This document shows positions 43,708 to 53,119 of a DNA stretch of 64,000 bases, piece by piece. Source of the DNA: an uncultured Clostridium sp. (GTDB taxonomy: Bacteria; Cyanobacteriota; Vampirovibrionia; Gastranaerophilales; Gastranaerophilaceae); the NCBI GenBank assembly GCA_905212085.1, contig CAJMDF010000002.1, forward strand, positions 24,477 to 88,476. Direction: 5' to 3'. Under the pieces are notes generated by a model. That model was not told where the DNA came from. It saw only the letters and a program-made list of their open reading frames with translations, and made no database searches. Made by a program: the position numbers and the translations under genes. Numbering within the stretch: the stretch's first letter is position 1; every line of letters starts with the position of its first letter.

Positions 43708-45420
43708 ATGGATTTAAATAGTATTTTATCGCAATTAGGTGTTGGTAGCAAAGATACAGTATATTTATCAGTGACTCCAGGTGTAGGTTTGGAACTGATT
43801 CAACTTGATGTATCTAGTCGTTCTGTTAAAAATTATGCATACAGACCTTTAGAGTATAACGAGGCTTTAAGGCAAATATCAGATATGGAAGCATTTAAAA
43901 ATGCTGTAGAAGAACTTTTTGCAGAGTTGAGGCTGCCAATTAAAAGTAGTGTAGTATTAAATTTGCCTATGGTATTTTTAGGCAGCAAAGAGTTACCTCT
44001 GCTATTGGCAGATGATGCTGTAACTGAAGCGTTGACTTCTGAAGTTGAGCAGTCTTATATCTTTAAAAGATATGAGCCTATAATTAGTTGGGCAGATGCA
44101 AATAATTCTCAATCAGGTGATTTAAGAAAATTGTTTTATTCTGCTATCCAAAAAAATACTTTAGAAGATATTAAAGCTGCATTAAATGAACTAGGTATTA
44201 CTCTTGCAGGAGTTGAAATATCTTTGATTTCATTGTTAAAAGCTTTAGCATTTACCGGGCTGGCAAATGAGCAAATGAGAGACAATGTATCATGGAATTT
44301 GATGCTTATCTCTCAAAACGGTTATTCTATATGCTCAATGATTGGTAAGAATATTGTTGATTATTATGAAGAACCTTTAGCAATTAAATCTTTTGAAGGT
44401 GATGAGATTTACAATGCAATTAATGCTTCTGCTCAGATTACATTAATGAGTTATCCTGCAAATTATTTATATGTAATTTCAGAAACTGACATGGTAAGTG
44501 CTGAACTTATATCAAAAAGGTTACAAACTGATGGTATAGTTAATTACTGGGAAAACAATACATTTAAAAAACAGGATGCTTTACCTGTTAGTTTGGAAGT
44601 ATTAGAAGAAACAGCTCATAAAATCTCATTAGAAGCTATAGGTGTAGCAGTTGGTAATAACGTATCTTTACCAATCAAATTCAATTTCTTAGGTGCTGGC
44701 TCTGATGGTTTGATTGATGATCCTAATGAGCCGATCCATGTTGTATTGGGCTCTTATGAATTTGATATTTCACCGAATGCAGCTAGAAATTTAGCATTTG
44801 TTTTTGCATTGCTTATATTAATTCCTGCATTATTAGCATTTATATTAGTGCCAATGATTGCAAATCAAAAACAATCTCTATTGGATGATGTAAATTCTAG
44901 GTTACAAAAAACAGATGCTGATATTAAACGTATTGAGGAAGAACAAAACAAGCAAAATAACTTTGATGTTAATGCAGAAATAAAAAAAGTAATGACTGAC
45001 AACAGATCAAAGCTTATGGCATATACTGCTTTAGGAGAGGCTGTCCCTAAAAATTTATGGATGACTTACTTCGTAGCAAAAGATGATGGAAAGTTTGATA
45101 TTAAGGGCGAATCTTCAAATGTAGAGGATATATATTTATTTTTCCGTAATATGAAAGATTCTTTAATTAGTACAAAACTCAGACTGCATAAATTAGAGAT
45201 GAAAACAGACTCTGTAGATGAGGCTGTAACTATTGATCCAAATCAACCTGCTGATTATGAGTTTGAGATAACTAATATGACAGCATCAGAGTTAAATCCT
45301 CCACCGCCAGCTGATCCAAATGCCCAACAAAATCAACAAAATCAGCAAAATAGTAATAATGATGACAAAAGTAAAAATGGCGGTGTGTTGGCTAAACCGT
45401 TGTTGAATTTTGGGAAATAA
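43708..45420 (+). CDS. type IV pilus assembly protein, PilM-PilN fusion
   Basis: 570 aa. Residues ~1-340 follow the PilM actin-like fold (VYLSVTPGVGLELIQLDVSS; EISLISLLKALAF; a second lobe ISLEAIGVAVGNNVSLPIKFNF). A single membrane helix at ~362-385 precedes a PilN-like part: coiled coil (NSRLQKTDADIKRIEEEQ) and a ferredoxin-like fold (LWMTYFVAKDDGKFDIKGES, VEDIYLFFRNMKDS). A Pro/Gln/Asn-rich tail ends it. In most species PilM and PilN are separate. The PilO-like gene follows after 20 bp. Confidence 0.75.
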   Translation: MDLNSILSQLGVGSKDTVYLSVTPGVGLELIQLDVSSRSVKNYAYRPLEYNEALRQISDMEAFKNAVEELFAELRLPIKSSVVLNLPMVFLGSKELPLLLADDAVTEALTSEVEQSYIFKRYEPIISWADANNSQSGDLRKLFYSAIQKNTLEDIKAALNELGITLAGVEISLISLLKALAFTGLANEQMRDNVSWNLMLISQNGYSICSMIGKNIVDYYEEPLAIKSFEGDEIYNAINASAQITLMSYPANYLYVISETDMVSAELISKRLQTDGIVNYWENNTFKKQDALPVSLEVLEETAHKISLEAIGVAVGNNVSLPIKFNFLGAGSDGLIDDPNEPIHVVLGSYEFDISPNAARNLAFVFALLILIPALLAFILVPMIANQKQSLLDDVNSRLQKTDADIKRIEEEQNKQNNFDVNAEIKKVMTDNRSKLMAYTALGEAVPKNLWMTYFVAKDDGKFDIKGESSNVEDIYLFFRNMKDSLISTKLRLHKLEMKTDSVDEAVTIDPNQPADYEFEITNMTASELNPPPPADPNAQQNQQNQQNSNNDDKSKNGGVLAKPLLNFGK

Positions 45421-45440
45421 AGTAAATAGGGAGAGAAATC

Positions 45441-46148
45441 GTGGACAAATATAGCGTATATATAAAAAAATTTCAAGTAGCTGTAGGAATTTTTATTTTA
45501 TCTCTTATCGTATTTATTTTTCTTGTATCAAAAATTGTTCCTGAAGTGCAAAAAATTTCTCAAATCCAGAGTGATTATAAAACACAGTCTTCTTTATTAG
45601 CTGATTCTGAAAGAAAGTTGCAAGACTTACAGGCTGAAGCTAAAAAGAAAGAGGCTGAAAATGAAAGTATTGAAAAAATATTTTTCAAACCTATAAGTGA
45701 GGGATTAGACACTGAAGCTGCTATTTCAGATGAATTTGGTGAAATATTACAGCTTATCAGAGCAAATAAAATAAAGACAAGATCTGTAAAATATGATTAT
45801 GATCCTCAAGATGATAACTTTGTAAAAAATGCAGGTAATAGATATCAAGTATGTAGAGTTACTGCAGAAATGATTGCAAGTTATTCTAATTTTGCAAATT
45901 TCTTAAGAGACTTATATAAACATGAGCATTTTTTAGAAATTTCAAAAATAGAAATTGCTCCATATCAAAAAAATAAAAGAATATTATTAATAAGTTTACA
46001 AATTAAATTATATGCTCAGAGAGATCCTTCTACTGTTGTAGATACTCCTGCTCCTGCTCAAGCAGCAGATGGTTCAGGAGCTACAACTCCTCCATCACCA
46101 ACTCCAACTTCTGCAGATGGTGGTGTATCTCCTGAAGCTGCTCAATAA
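45441..46148 (+). CDS. pilO: PilO-like type IV pilus assembly protein
   Basis: 235 aa. An N-terminal membrane helix (~12-34) is followed by a coiled coil (~40-80) and an alpha/beta domain (YQVCRVTAEMIASYSNFANF, LRDLYKHEHFLEISKIEI) as in PilO. PilN and PilO form a periplasmic heterodimer linking PilM to the outer-membrane secretin. A Pro/Ala/Thr-rich tail ends it. GTG start with AGGGAGAG. No pilP or pilQ follows; the next gene is convergent, 2 bp away. Confidence 0.7.
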   Translation: MDKYSVYIKKFQVAVGIFILSLIVFIFLVSKIVPEVQKISQIQSDYKTQSSLLADSERKLQDLQAEAKKKEAENESIEKIFFKPISEGLDTEAAISDEFGEILQLIRANKIKTRSVKYDYDPQDDNFVKNAGNRYQVCRVTAEMIASYSNFANFLRDLYKHEHFLEISKIEIAPYQKNKRILLISLQIKLYAQRDPSTVVDTPAPAQAADGSGATTPPSPTPTSADGGVSPEAAQ

Positions 46149-46150
46149 TT

Positions 46151-47011
46151 TTATTGAAATAATTTGAAATTTATTCCGAATAATTTTTCATTATTTTTGA
46201 TACAAGTAGAACAGAATGATGTTTCAATAGTATTGTGTCTTGCAAAATCTTTAAAATCAGATCCGCATCTGCCTCTGTGATCATTTGCAAGAAATGGACA
46301 GCTATATATACCTTTAGCGGTAAGAATTCTTCCATATTCACAATCAAGACTTTGCCAAGTACAATCAGTAGAAATATCATCTGTTTTTTTATTTTTGTCA
46401 TAGTATAGGTTGATTGTAAAATTGTTTTCATTTGCATTATAGCCATTTTTGATGCAGATTTTTTTGAATTCTTCTATAAGAGTTTTTTTATCTTCATTAT
46501 AAAAATTTGTAATGCATAATATCGGATTAAATCCGTATTTTGCAAGACTTTTTATAGTATATAAAGTTTGTCTGTATGAGCCTCTTCCTCTTAAGTCATC
46601 GTTTTTTACTTCATCATAATGGTCAATACTTAATTTGAAAATTATTTCATAAGAGCTCTCATCTTCGACTCTTTTTAAAAATCGAACTTTTTTTTCGTTG
46701 ATAAATGTTCCGTTTGTAAATATGCAAACATTTGAACGTTTAAGGCACATTCTTAAAATTGAGTTAAAATCAGGATGAGTCATTGGTTCTGCACCTGTTA
46801 AATATATGCATTCAATACTTTCTTTTTTAGTGTCATTTAAGGCTTCTCGAATTACATCTGTCGATATAAAATCTTTAATATTTTTACTTAGAGGGAAATC
46901 AATATAGCAGTGTTTGCAATGTTGATTACAATTTTTTTCGGTAAGTTCAATAAAAAGATTGTTTAGTGCTTTAAGTTGACAGGTAGGTGTTTGTAAAATA
47001 GTATTTTTCAT
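46151..47011 (-). CDS. radical SAM protein with SPASM-like C-terminal cysteines
   Basis: 286 aa. The [4Fe-4S] motif CNQHCKHCYID (CxxxCxxC) begins a radical SAM barrel (CIYLTGAEPMTHPDF; VCIFTNGTFINEKKVRFL). The C-terminal ~80 residues contain cysteines at DCTW, DCEYG, YSCPF, GRCG and FCSTC, suggesting an auxiliary cluster of the SPASM/twitch type used in peptide or sugar modification. No small precursor peptide is seen next to it. AAAGGAG precedes the ATG. Substrate unknown. Confidence 0.75.
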   Translation of the reverse strand: MKNTILQTPTCQLKALNNLFIELTEKNCNQHCKHCYIDFPLSKNIKDFISTDVIREALNDTKKESIECIYLTGAEPMTHPDFNSILRMCLKRSNVCIFTNGTFINEKKVRFLKRVEDESSYEIIFKLSIDHYDEVKNDDLRGRGSYRQTLYTIKSLAKYGFNPILCITNFYNEDKKTLIEEFKKICIKNGYNANENNFTINLYYDKNKKTDDISTDCTWQSLDCEYGRILTAKGIYSCPFLANDHRGRCGSDFKDFARHNTIETSFCSTCIKNNEKLFGINFKLFQ

Positions 47012-47103
47012 ATAGTTTTAACTCCTTTTTAATTTATAATTATTTTATAAATCAAAAAATTAAAAAGAAATTCACCTGTAGGGTAATATGTTGTATATTT
47101 TAT

Positions 47104-47430
47104 TTAATCTGAATTTTTATTATTAAAGTTTTCAGGGGTTTTATTTTCAAGCCATTTACTCATTACATAATGTTCATAACTTAGAGCATAATTATAAAGA
47201 GCTTTTACTAAAATTCTACCGCTTTCCGATTTTCCCACTATAAGAAAATCTCCTGATTTATTTTCAGCAAGCATTATTTCTTTATGTACAATTTTGTCAA
47301 CATTATTTTTGGGATTTTTGTATATTACAAGATGAATCCAGTCACATAATATTTTTGTGCCGGTTGCTTGGCCTGAGATTATGTCGTTATTTCTGGCTTG
47401 TATATATTTTGAAAATTCATTTAGTATCAT
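47104..47430 (-). CDS. hypothetical protein downstream of comF
   Basis: 108 aa, not recognised. Mixed alpha/beta, with a basic and polar sequence and no membrane segment or metal motif (core IHLVIYKNPKNNVDKIVHKE, then SGRILVKALYNYALSYEHYV). It starts 9 bp after the comF stop on the same strand, so it is likely co-transcribed with the histidine kinase and comF. Confidence 0.55.
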   Translation of the reverse strand: MILNEFSKYIQARNNDIISGQATGTKILCDWIHLVIYKNPKNNVDKIVHKEIMLAENKSGDFLIVGKSESGRILVKALYNYALSYEHYVMSKWLENKTPENFNNKNSD

Positions 47431-47439
47431 AATAAAATA

Positions 47440-48084
47440 TTACTCAAATGGGGTTGTTGCTGCAAGGCATATGATATCATTTATATCATTTTTTTTCAAT
47501 TCTTTTATCATTTCTTCAAAAGTTGAACCTGTTGTGCAAATATCGTCAATTATCAATAATGTTTTCCCATTATATTTACTTTTATCAACTTTAAAAGCAT
47601 TAGATAGATTTTTTATACGTTCTTCCCTTTTTAACTTATATTGAGGTTTTGTATCTTTTATTCTGGTAATTAGTTCTGTATTTAGGGTATTTGATGTAAT
47701 TCTGCAAAATTCTTTTCCTACTAAATTCATATGATTATATTTGCGTTTTTTTTCTTTTTTGTAAAAGATTGGTACAGGTATAACTTCTAAGTCATTTCTG
47801 TCACTAATTTGTTTAAAATATTCAGCCATAAATTTTGCCAGATAGAAAGCTAAATCCTTTTGATTATGATATTTAAGTCCTCTTATTAATTTTTGAAGAT
47901 TTTTAGAATAAATCCCTGCACAGTAAATATTTTTTCCTTCAATTATTCTGTGGATTTTAGCCGGAATATGATCCATTTGCTCGTAGCATTTTGTGCACAT
48001 TTTTACTGCTTCTTTTGAACTTTTGCAAAAGTAGCACTTTTTTTTATATATCCAATCGAGTAAACTTTCTAATTTTTTTAACAT
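47440..48084 (-). CDS. comF: ComF-family phosphoribosyltransferase-like protein
   Basis: About 214 aa. An N-terminal zinc-finger pattern (KKCYFCKSS, KMCTKCYEQM) precedes a PRTase domain ending in the PRPP-loop LLIIDDICTTGSTFEEM; mid motifs are VIPVPIFYKKEKKRKYNHM and KPQYKLKREERIKNL. ComF takes part in natural DNA uptake in other bacteria. The ATG at 48084, two bases after the kinase stop, is preferred to a TTG at 48108. DNA uptake would fit the type IV pilus genes upstream. Confidence 0.85.
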   Translation of the reverse strand: MLKKLESLLDWIYKKKCYFCKSSKEAVKMCTKCYEQMDHIPAKIHRIIEGKNIYCAGIYSKNLQKLIRGLKYHNQKDLAFYLAKFMAEYFKQISDRNDLEVIPVPIFYKKEKKRKYNHMNLVGKEFCRITSNTLNTELITRIKDTKPQYKLKREERIKNLSNAFKVDKSKYNGKTLLIIDDICTTGSTFEEMIKELKKNDINDIICLAATTPFE

Positions 48085-48086
48085 AT

Positions 48087-49358
48087 TTATAATGGTAATT
48101 TTATACAAAATTCAGTGCGAACATTTTCTTCACTTTGGACAGTTATTTCTCCTCCGTGAGATTTTATAATTTGTTGTGATAGGTAAAGGCCAAGTCCTGT
48201 TCCGATTTTTCTGAATTTTTTAGCTGCCGAATAGTATTTGTTAAAAATTAATTGTAATTCTTTTTCTGGAATTCCTTGTCCGTAATCGATTATTGAAATT
48301 GTTATGTATCCTGGGATTTCTCCTGTTGTAATATCAATTCTGTCTTTTGTATTACTATGGGATATTGCATTTGAAATTAGGTTTTTAATTACTCTTTCTA
48401 GCTGCATAGAATCCGCTGTTACTTTAATATCTCTTGACGGTGTAAAATATATTGTAATTCCTGAATTGTTTGCAATTGGTTGTGTACTGTCAACTATATT
48501 GGAAATAAATTTGTTAAGCATAATATTTTCTTTTAATAATTTAATTCCTGTTTCTTTAATTTTGTATGTTTCAAGGATAATTTGTACAAGATCAACAAGT
48601 TCTTCATTTGATTTTTTCATATTTAGCAAAGCTACTTGTTGTTTTTCCGAGATTTCTCCAAATGTCCCGTTGAGTAAAAAGTTTATAATATTTGATTCTG
48701 CAACAATTGGAACTTTCAAATCATGTGTTAAAGTCGCAACGAAGTCCTCTTTTAATGTTTCAATTTCTCTTTCTTTTGTAACGTCTTTTATTAGGATAAC
48801 GTATCTTTTTTTATCATCATCTAAAGATAATTTAATTGAGTGCATAACAAAATTATTTGTTGGAGTATGTTTAATAAATACGTCTTTATTTTTTAATCTT
48901 TCAATTGGAGTATCATCGCTAATTTGAATGTAATCAAATATATTTGTACCTATAATTTCTTGTCCTTTAGCTCCAAACCATTCACTGATTTGAGGAGTTG
49001 CCCGCAAGATTGCATGTTTGTCATTTATGATTAAAATCCCGTCAGACAGAGAGTTAATAACTGATTCTAATAATTTATTTTGTCTCATTAATTCTGTTTG
49101 GTATTCAACAATCATTTTTTCTCTATCGTTAAGAGTTTCTACCATTCGATTAATACTGTCTGTTACATTTTGATAGGTCGGATGATTTATTTCTTCAATT
49201 TTAGTTGATAAATTCCCATATCTTACAGAATTTACTGTGTTTGTAACCATTCCTAAATAATCATTAATTTTAGACCATCTTTTGTTTGTTTGTCTTGTAA
49301 TAAGAAACAATATAACAAAAACCAAAATGATGCTTAAATTTAATAAATACCAAAGCAT
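48087..49358 (-). CDS. sensor histidine kinase
   Basis: 423 aa. A short N-terminal membrane helix (residues 2-20), a HAMP-like linker with helices to ~95, and a PAS domain (~97-200: VINSLSDGILIINDKHAILR). HisKA follows with the phospho-acceptor His in VATLTHDLKVPIVAE, then HATPase_c: IKNLISNAISHS (N box), IIDYGQGIPE (G1) and GTGLGLYLSQQI (G2). No periplasmic sensor domain is present, so it probably senses an internal or membrane signal. No response regulator is adjacent. It heads the comF unit. Confidence 0.92.
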   Translation of the reverse strand: MLWYLLNLSIILVFVILFLITRQTNKRWSKINDYLGMVTNTVNSVRYGNLSTKIEEINHPTYQNVTDSINRMVETLNDREKMIVEYQTELMRQNKLLESVINSLSDGILIINDKHAILRATPQISEWFGAKGQEIIGTNIFDYIQISDDTPIERLKNKDVFIKHTPTNNFVMHSIKLSLDDDKKRYVILIKDVTKEREIETLKEDFVATLTHDLKVPIVAESNIINFLLNGTFGEISEKQQVALLNMKKSNEELVDLVQIILETYKIKETGIKLLKENIMLNKFISNIVDSTQPIANNSGITIYFTPSRDIKVTADSMQLERVIKNLISNAISHSNTKDRIDITTGEIPGYITISIIDYGQGIPEKELQLIFNKYYSAAKKFRKIGTGLGLYLSQQIIKSHGGEITVQSEENVRTEFCIKLPL

Positions 49359-49412
49359 TTGTATTTCCCTCTCTTTATGTTAAAATTATACCAGATAAGG
49401 GGTATTTTGTAT

Positions 49413-49895
49413 ATGGGCAAATTAAAATTACCTAAAACAATAAAAATGGTGATCACAGATTTTGATGGTGTAGTGACAGATAATTGTGTATATATCGCAA
49501 ATGATTTTACAATGTCCAGAAAACTTAATTTTAAAGATATTATGGCATTTTCTATTTTAAGAAAAAACGGTTATAAAATGGGTATTATTTCAGGTGAGCA
49601 AAATGCTGCGATAGAGACCCTTGCCAAAAAGTTTCAAATAGAAGAAATTCACCAGAATATAAGAATAAAAATTGATGTATTAAAAGGTATAGTTGAAAAA
49701 TATAATTTATCAAAAGAAGAATTCTTATATATTGGAGATGATATAAACGATATTGAATGTTTAAAATTTGCTAAATATAAAATAGCAGTCCCTCATTCAG
49801 TTCAAAAAGTTAAAGATATCGAAGATATTCAAATCACTGAAAGTCAAGCAGGTAGCGGTGCATTTAGAGAGGTAGTAGATTGTCTGATTGGTTAA
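49413..49895 (+). CDS. kdsC: KdsC-type HAD phosphatase
   Basis: 160 aa. Dephosphorylates KDO-8-phosphate (or a related sugar acid) for lipopolysaccharide-type glycans. HAD motifs: VITDFDGVVTDNCVYI (DxDGVxTD), MGIISGEQN, and YIGDDINDIECLK. The C-terminal SQAGSGAFREVVD is typical of KdsC. The ATG at 49413 with AAGGGG upstream is preferred over upstream frame starts. Related N-acylneuraminate phosphatases cannot be excluded. Overlaps the TPR gene by 16 bp. Confidence 0.82.
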   Translation: MGKLKLPKTIKMVITDFDGVVTDNCVYIANDFTMSRKLNFKDIMAFSILRKNGYKMGIISGEQNAAIETLAKKFQIEEIHQNIRIKIDVLKGIVEKYNLSKEEFLYIGDDINDIECLKFAKYKIAVPHSVQKVKDIEDIQITESQAGSGAFREVVDCLIG

Positions 49896-51379
49896 AAAAT
49901 ATAATAGATAAAGTTAAAAGTTTAAATAGTTCTGTAGATAAGTTCAAGCAGGAAACGGTAATTCAGTCTTTGCCTTCTTATACCTATGTCAATAGAGCGA
50001 AATTGCTAATAGAACAAAATAAATATGATGAAGCTTTGGAAATTTTATTGAAAGCATTGGAATTACCTCAAAAAGATGCACTTGTATATAAATATTTAGG
50101 TACTGTATATGAAAGGTTAGGAAATTTTGAAAAATCTGTTGAGAATTACCAAATGTCAGCTGATTTGAACCCTCAGGACAGACATATTTGGCAACGGTTA
50201 GGTTTTTCTTTAATATCTGTCGGGAAATTTGAAAATGCCGTAAAATCTTTTGAAAATGCAAATAAAATTCAACCAAATAATTCTGATACATATACAGGTT
50301 GGGGCATGGCATTAATGAAACAGAAAAAATATGCACAGGCCCATGATAAATTTATTGAGGCAGCAAAACATAATAAATATAATTTTTCAGCTGTATTTTT
50401 ATGTGCAGTAATGGAAATTAAGCTCGAGATGTATGACAAGGCTGAAATGAAGCTGACATTTTTAGCTAATGTATGCCCGAATGCTAATAATACTTATGAA
50501 TTTGCAAGATTAAAATATCTAAAAAATGATTATGAAAGCGCAATTCATTATGCCCAAAAATCATTGGATTATAATTCCAAAATGCTTCCTTCTTATATTT
50601 TGTTAGGACAGTTGTATGCGATTAAATTAGATAAAGATGCTTCTTTGAGATGTTTTGAGCAGGCACAGGAAAAAGAACTTACAAATGCTGCATTATATCT
50701 CGAATGGGGAAAAGTTTTAGAAAAATTCGAAGATTTCGAGGGTGCAAAATTTAAACTTTTAAAAGCATTGGAATATGAACCTGAGAATTTGGAAATTCTG
50801 TCTTATTTAGGCTTATGTTGTGCTTCAAGACACGAAATAGAAGAAGCTCAACCGATTTTGGAAAAGGTTTTGGAAAAAGAGCCTGAAAATAAAATTGTAA
50901 AACAAGCTCTTGGTATAATTGCATATGAAAAAGATGATATTCAAAAATCAATAGAACTTTTGCGAGCAGATGATGAAGATTCCGTAAATTCATATTATCT
51001 TGCGAAATGTTATGAAAAGTTAAAAAACGATACTAAAGTTAAAGATTATTACGAAAATGCAATATTACATAACCCTAGGTATATTGCAGCTTTTACAGAT
51101 TATACAAAATATCTTATATCCCAAAATGATTATGCAGAAGCTCAAAGGAAACTTCGTAAAGCTATAAAAGCAGATGAGAATAATGTAACATTATTAAATT
51201 TAATGTTTTATGTAAGTTACATACTTGTCAAAGAAAACCTTTGTGAATATAATGTAAAAGAAACAGTTTCAATAGCTGAAAAGATTGAAAATATAAATAA
51301 AGACTTGTTTGAATACCCTGAGCAAAAAGCTGAATTAACAGCAATTTTGCAAAATAATTCAGAAAGAGATTTAAATTGA
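49880..51379 (+). CDS. TPR-repeat protein
   Basis: 499 aa with about ten TPR units from residue ~35 to ~440 (e.g. KYLGTVYERLGNFEKSVENY, HIWQRLGFSLISVGKFENAV). No signal peptide or membrane helix. TTG start preceded by GAGAGG, inside kdsC. Its TGA overlaps the TTG start of lysC by four bases, so kdsC-TPR-lysC are coupled. Role unknown; TPR arrays scaffold complexes. Confidence 0.8.
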   Translation: MSDWLKNIIDKVKSLNSSVDKFKQETVIQSLPSYTYVNRAKLLIEQNKYDEALEILLKALELPQKDALVYKYLGTVYERLGNFEKSVENYQMSADLNPQDRHIWQRLGFSLISVGKFENAVKSFENANKIQPNNSDTYTGWGMALMKQKKYAQAHDKFIEAAKHNKYNFSAVFLCAVMEIKLEMYDKAEMKLTFLANVCPNANNTYEFARLKYLKNDYESAIHYAQKSLDYNSKMLPSYILLGQLYAIKLDKDASLRCFEQAQEKELTNAALYLEWGKVLEKFEDFEGAKFKLLKALEYEPENLEILSYLGLCCASRHEIEEAQPILEKVLEKEPENKIVKQALGIIAYEKDDIQKSIELLRADDEDSVNSYYLAKCYEKLKNDTKVKDYYENAILHNPRYIAAFTDYTKYLISQNDYAEAQRKLRKAIKADENNVTLLNLMFYVSYILVKENLCEYNVKETVSIAEKIENINKDLFEYPEQKAELTAILQNNSERDLN

Positions 51380-52644
51380 GAAAAATTATTGTACAAAAAT
51401 TCGGCGGAACCTCAGTAGCTGATACGGAAAAAATTAAAAATGTTGCTAAGATTGTGATTAGGGAAAAAGAAAACGGAAACGATGTTGTTGTAGTTGTTTC
51501 AGCTATGGGACATACGACTGATTATCTTGTTAAAATGGCAAAAGATTTAAGTCCTAATCCCTCAGGTCGTGAAATGGATATGTTGTTATCCACAGGAGAG
51601 GGAGTATCAATTGCACTTTTAGCAATGGCAATTCAAGCTCAAGGTTATGATGCAGTAAGTTTTAATGCTATGCAAATTGGTATTATGACTGAAAATATCC
51701 ATTCAAAAGCGAGAATTATTGATATAAAAACAGATAAGTTAAAAGAAAATTTAAAACAAGGAAAAATTATTGTTGTTGCAGGTTTCCAAGGTGTAACAGA
51801 AGATGGTGAAATTACAACACTTGGCAGAGGTGGCTCTGATACTTCTGCTGTAGCTCTTGCTGCAGCATTGAATGCAGAAAGATGTGATATCTATACAGAT
51901 GTAGAGGGTGTCTATACAACTGACCCTCGAGTTGTTCCTAATGCTTCAAGATTAGATGAAATTTCTTATGAAGAAATGCTTGAACTTGCACATGCAGGAG
52001 CAAATGTATTGCATCCTCGAAGTGTAGAAACTGCAAAACAATTCAATGTTCCAATGCGTGTTAGGAGCAGTTTTAAGTTAGATAATTTAGGTACCTTAAT
52101 TTTAGGAGTCGATAAAATGGAAATTTATAAACCTGTAGCAGGAGTTGCAGCAGATTTATCTCAAGCGAGAATTGTAGTTTGTGATGTTCCGGACAAACCT
52201 GGTGTTGCAGCTAAGTTATTCAGCAAATTAGCAAAAGAAAATATTTCAGTTGATATGATTATTCAATCTTATGCAAGAAAAGTTTCAAATACCAATGATA
52301 TTGCATTTACCGTAGATGCATCAGATTTAGCTAAAACTGTTGAAGCTTTAGACGCATTGAAATCAGAAATAGGTGCGACAGGCGATATTCAAGTAGATGA
52401 AAATATTGCTAAAGTTTCAATAGTTGGTGCAGGAATGATTGATAGACCTGGTGTTGCTTCTACAATGTTTGAAACTTTGGCAGAACAAGGAATTAATATT
52501 AGAATGATTTCTACAAGTGAAATAAAAATCAGTTGTCTTGTCGATAAAGATCAAGCTCAAAAAGCAGTAAAAGCATTACATGAAGTTTTTGAACTTGAAA
52601 GCTCAGAAATTGCCGACGTAAAAGGTGATTTGCCAAATATTTAA
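51376..52644 (+). CDS. lysC: aspartate kinase
   Basis: 422 aa. First step of lysine, threonine, methionine and diaminopimelate synthesis. Motifs: VQKFGGTSVADTEKI, STGEGVSIALLAMAI, LGRGGSDTSAVALAAAL, YTDVEGVYTTDPRVVPNA and GANVLHPRSVETA. Two C-terminal ACT domains (~265-410) give feedback control (GVAAKLFSKLAKENISVDMI; MIDRPGVASTMFETLAEQGI). A terminator follows. Confidence 0.97.
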   Translation: MRKIIVQKFGGTSVADTEKIKNVAKIVIREKENGNDVVVVVSAMGHTTDYLVKMAKDLSPNPSGREMDMLLSTGEGVSIALLAMAIQAQGYDAVSFNAMQIGIMTENIHSKARIIDIKTDKLKENLKQGKIIVVAGFQGVTEDGEITTLGRGGSDTSAVALAAALNAERCDIYTDVEGVYTTDPRVVPNASRLDEISYEEMLELAHAGANVLHPRSVETAKQFNVPMRVRSSFKLDNLGTLILGVDKMEIYKPVAGVAADLSQARIVVCDVPDKPGVAAKLFSKLAKENISVDMIIQSYARKVSNTNDIAFTVDASDLAKTVEALDALKSEIGATGDIQVDENIAKVSIVGAGMIDRPGVASTMFETLAEQGINIRMISTSEIKISCLVDKDQAQKAVKALHEVFELESSEIADVKGDLPNI

Positions 52645-52673
52645 ATTCTCGGTAATAAGAGTCGGATTTAGAT

Positions 52674-52710
52674 AAAAGAACTGCCCTTGTGCAGTTCTTT
52701 TATTTTTTCT
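52674..52710 (+). terminator. rho-independent terminator after lysC
   Basis: 11-bp stem (52674-52684 with 52691-52701), 6-nt loop, T-rich tail. Confidence 0.85.
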
Positions 52711-53025
52711 AAATAAAAAAAAGGAGCTTGAATCTCCACATAATGCAGAGGGTAAGCCCCGTTGGAATTAAGAATAGCTGGAAGTATGAAAAAGATTTAA
52801 TGATTATATTTAACAGAATAAGTGTTATTTTTACAATTACCTAATAGTCTAATATAAAAAATCCAGTTGTCTAATATATTTTTTTTACTTATTACCCATG
52901 CTTCTATATTTAATGTACAGAGGAAGAATATTTATAAAATGATTAAGTGTAAACATTGCACTTAATCTGAAAAGTATTGATAATGCTGGGTTTTAGTAAA
53001 GCTTAATAAAACTTTATAGTAGGGG

Positions 53026-53054
53026 TTGACAAAATATTTTTTATAGTTTATAGT
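53026..53054 (+). promoter_or_regulatory. near-consensus sigma-70 promoter for the 95-aa protein
   Basis: Perfect TTGACA (53026-53031), a 17-bp spacer and TATAGT (53049-53054). This is the best promoter seen in the window. Downstream, AGTGTTAAA repeats (53058-53064 and 53070-53076) and a 7-bp hairpin lie in the leader. Confidence 0.75.
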
Positions 53055-53119
53055 AAAAGTGTTAAATGAAGTGTTAAAAAAACACTTAATAAGAAAAACC
53101 TCACGAGAGGAGGAAGAAA

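Larger units (their letters stand above)
52645..53119. other. 475-bp intergenic region with terminator, hairpin and strong promoter
   Basis: It contains the lysC terminator (52674-52710), a perfect 9-bp hairpin (52941-52949 with 52959-52967), a near-consensus promoter (53026-53054) and a 7-bp leader hairpin (53069-53075 with 53081-53087). The stretch 52720-52930 holds a possible 33-codon frame without proper ribosome-site spacing. A small RNA cannot be excluded, but no known RNA family is recognised. Confidence 0.5.

Noticed and set aside
48304..48927. 207-codon plus-strand frame opposite the histidine kinase
   Set aside because: It is antisense to clearly conserved kinase motifs and has no start signals.
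52728..52843. Small frame of 33-38 codons after the lysC terminator
   Set aside because: AAGGAG touches the TTG and is too far from the ATG. Composition is unconvincing and no family is recognised.
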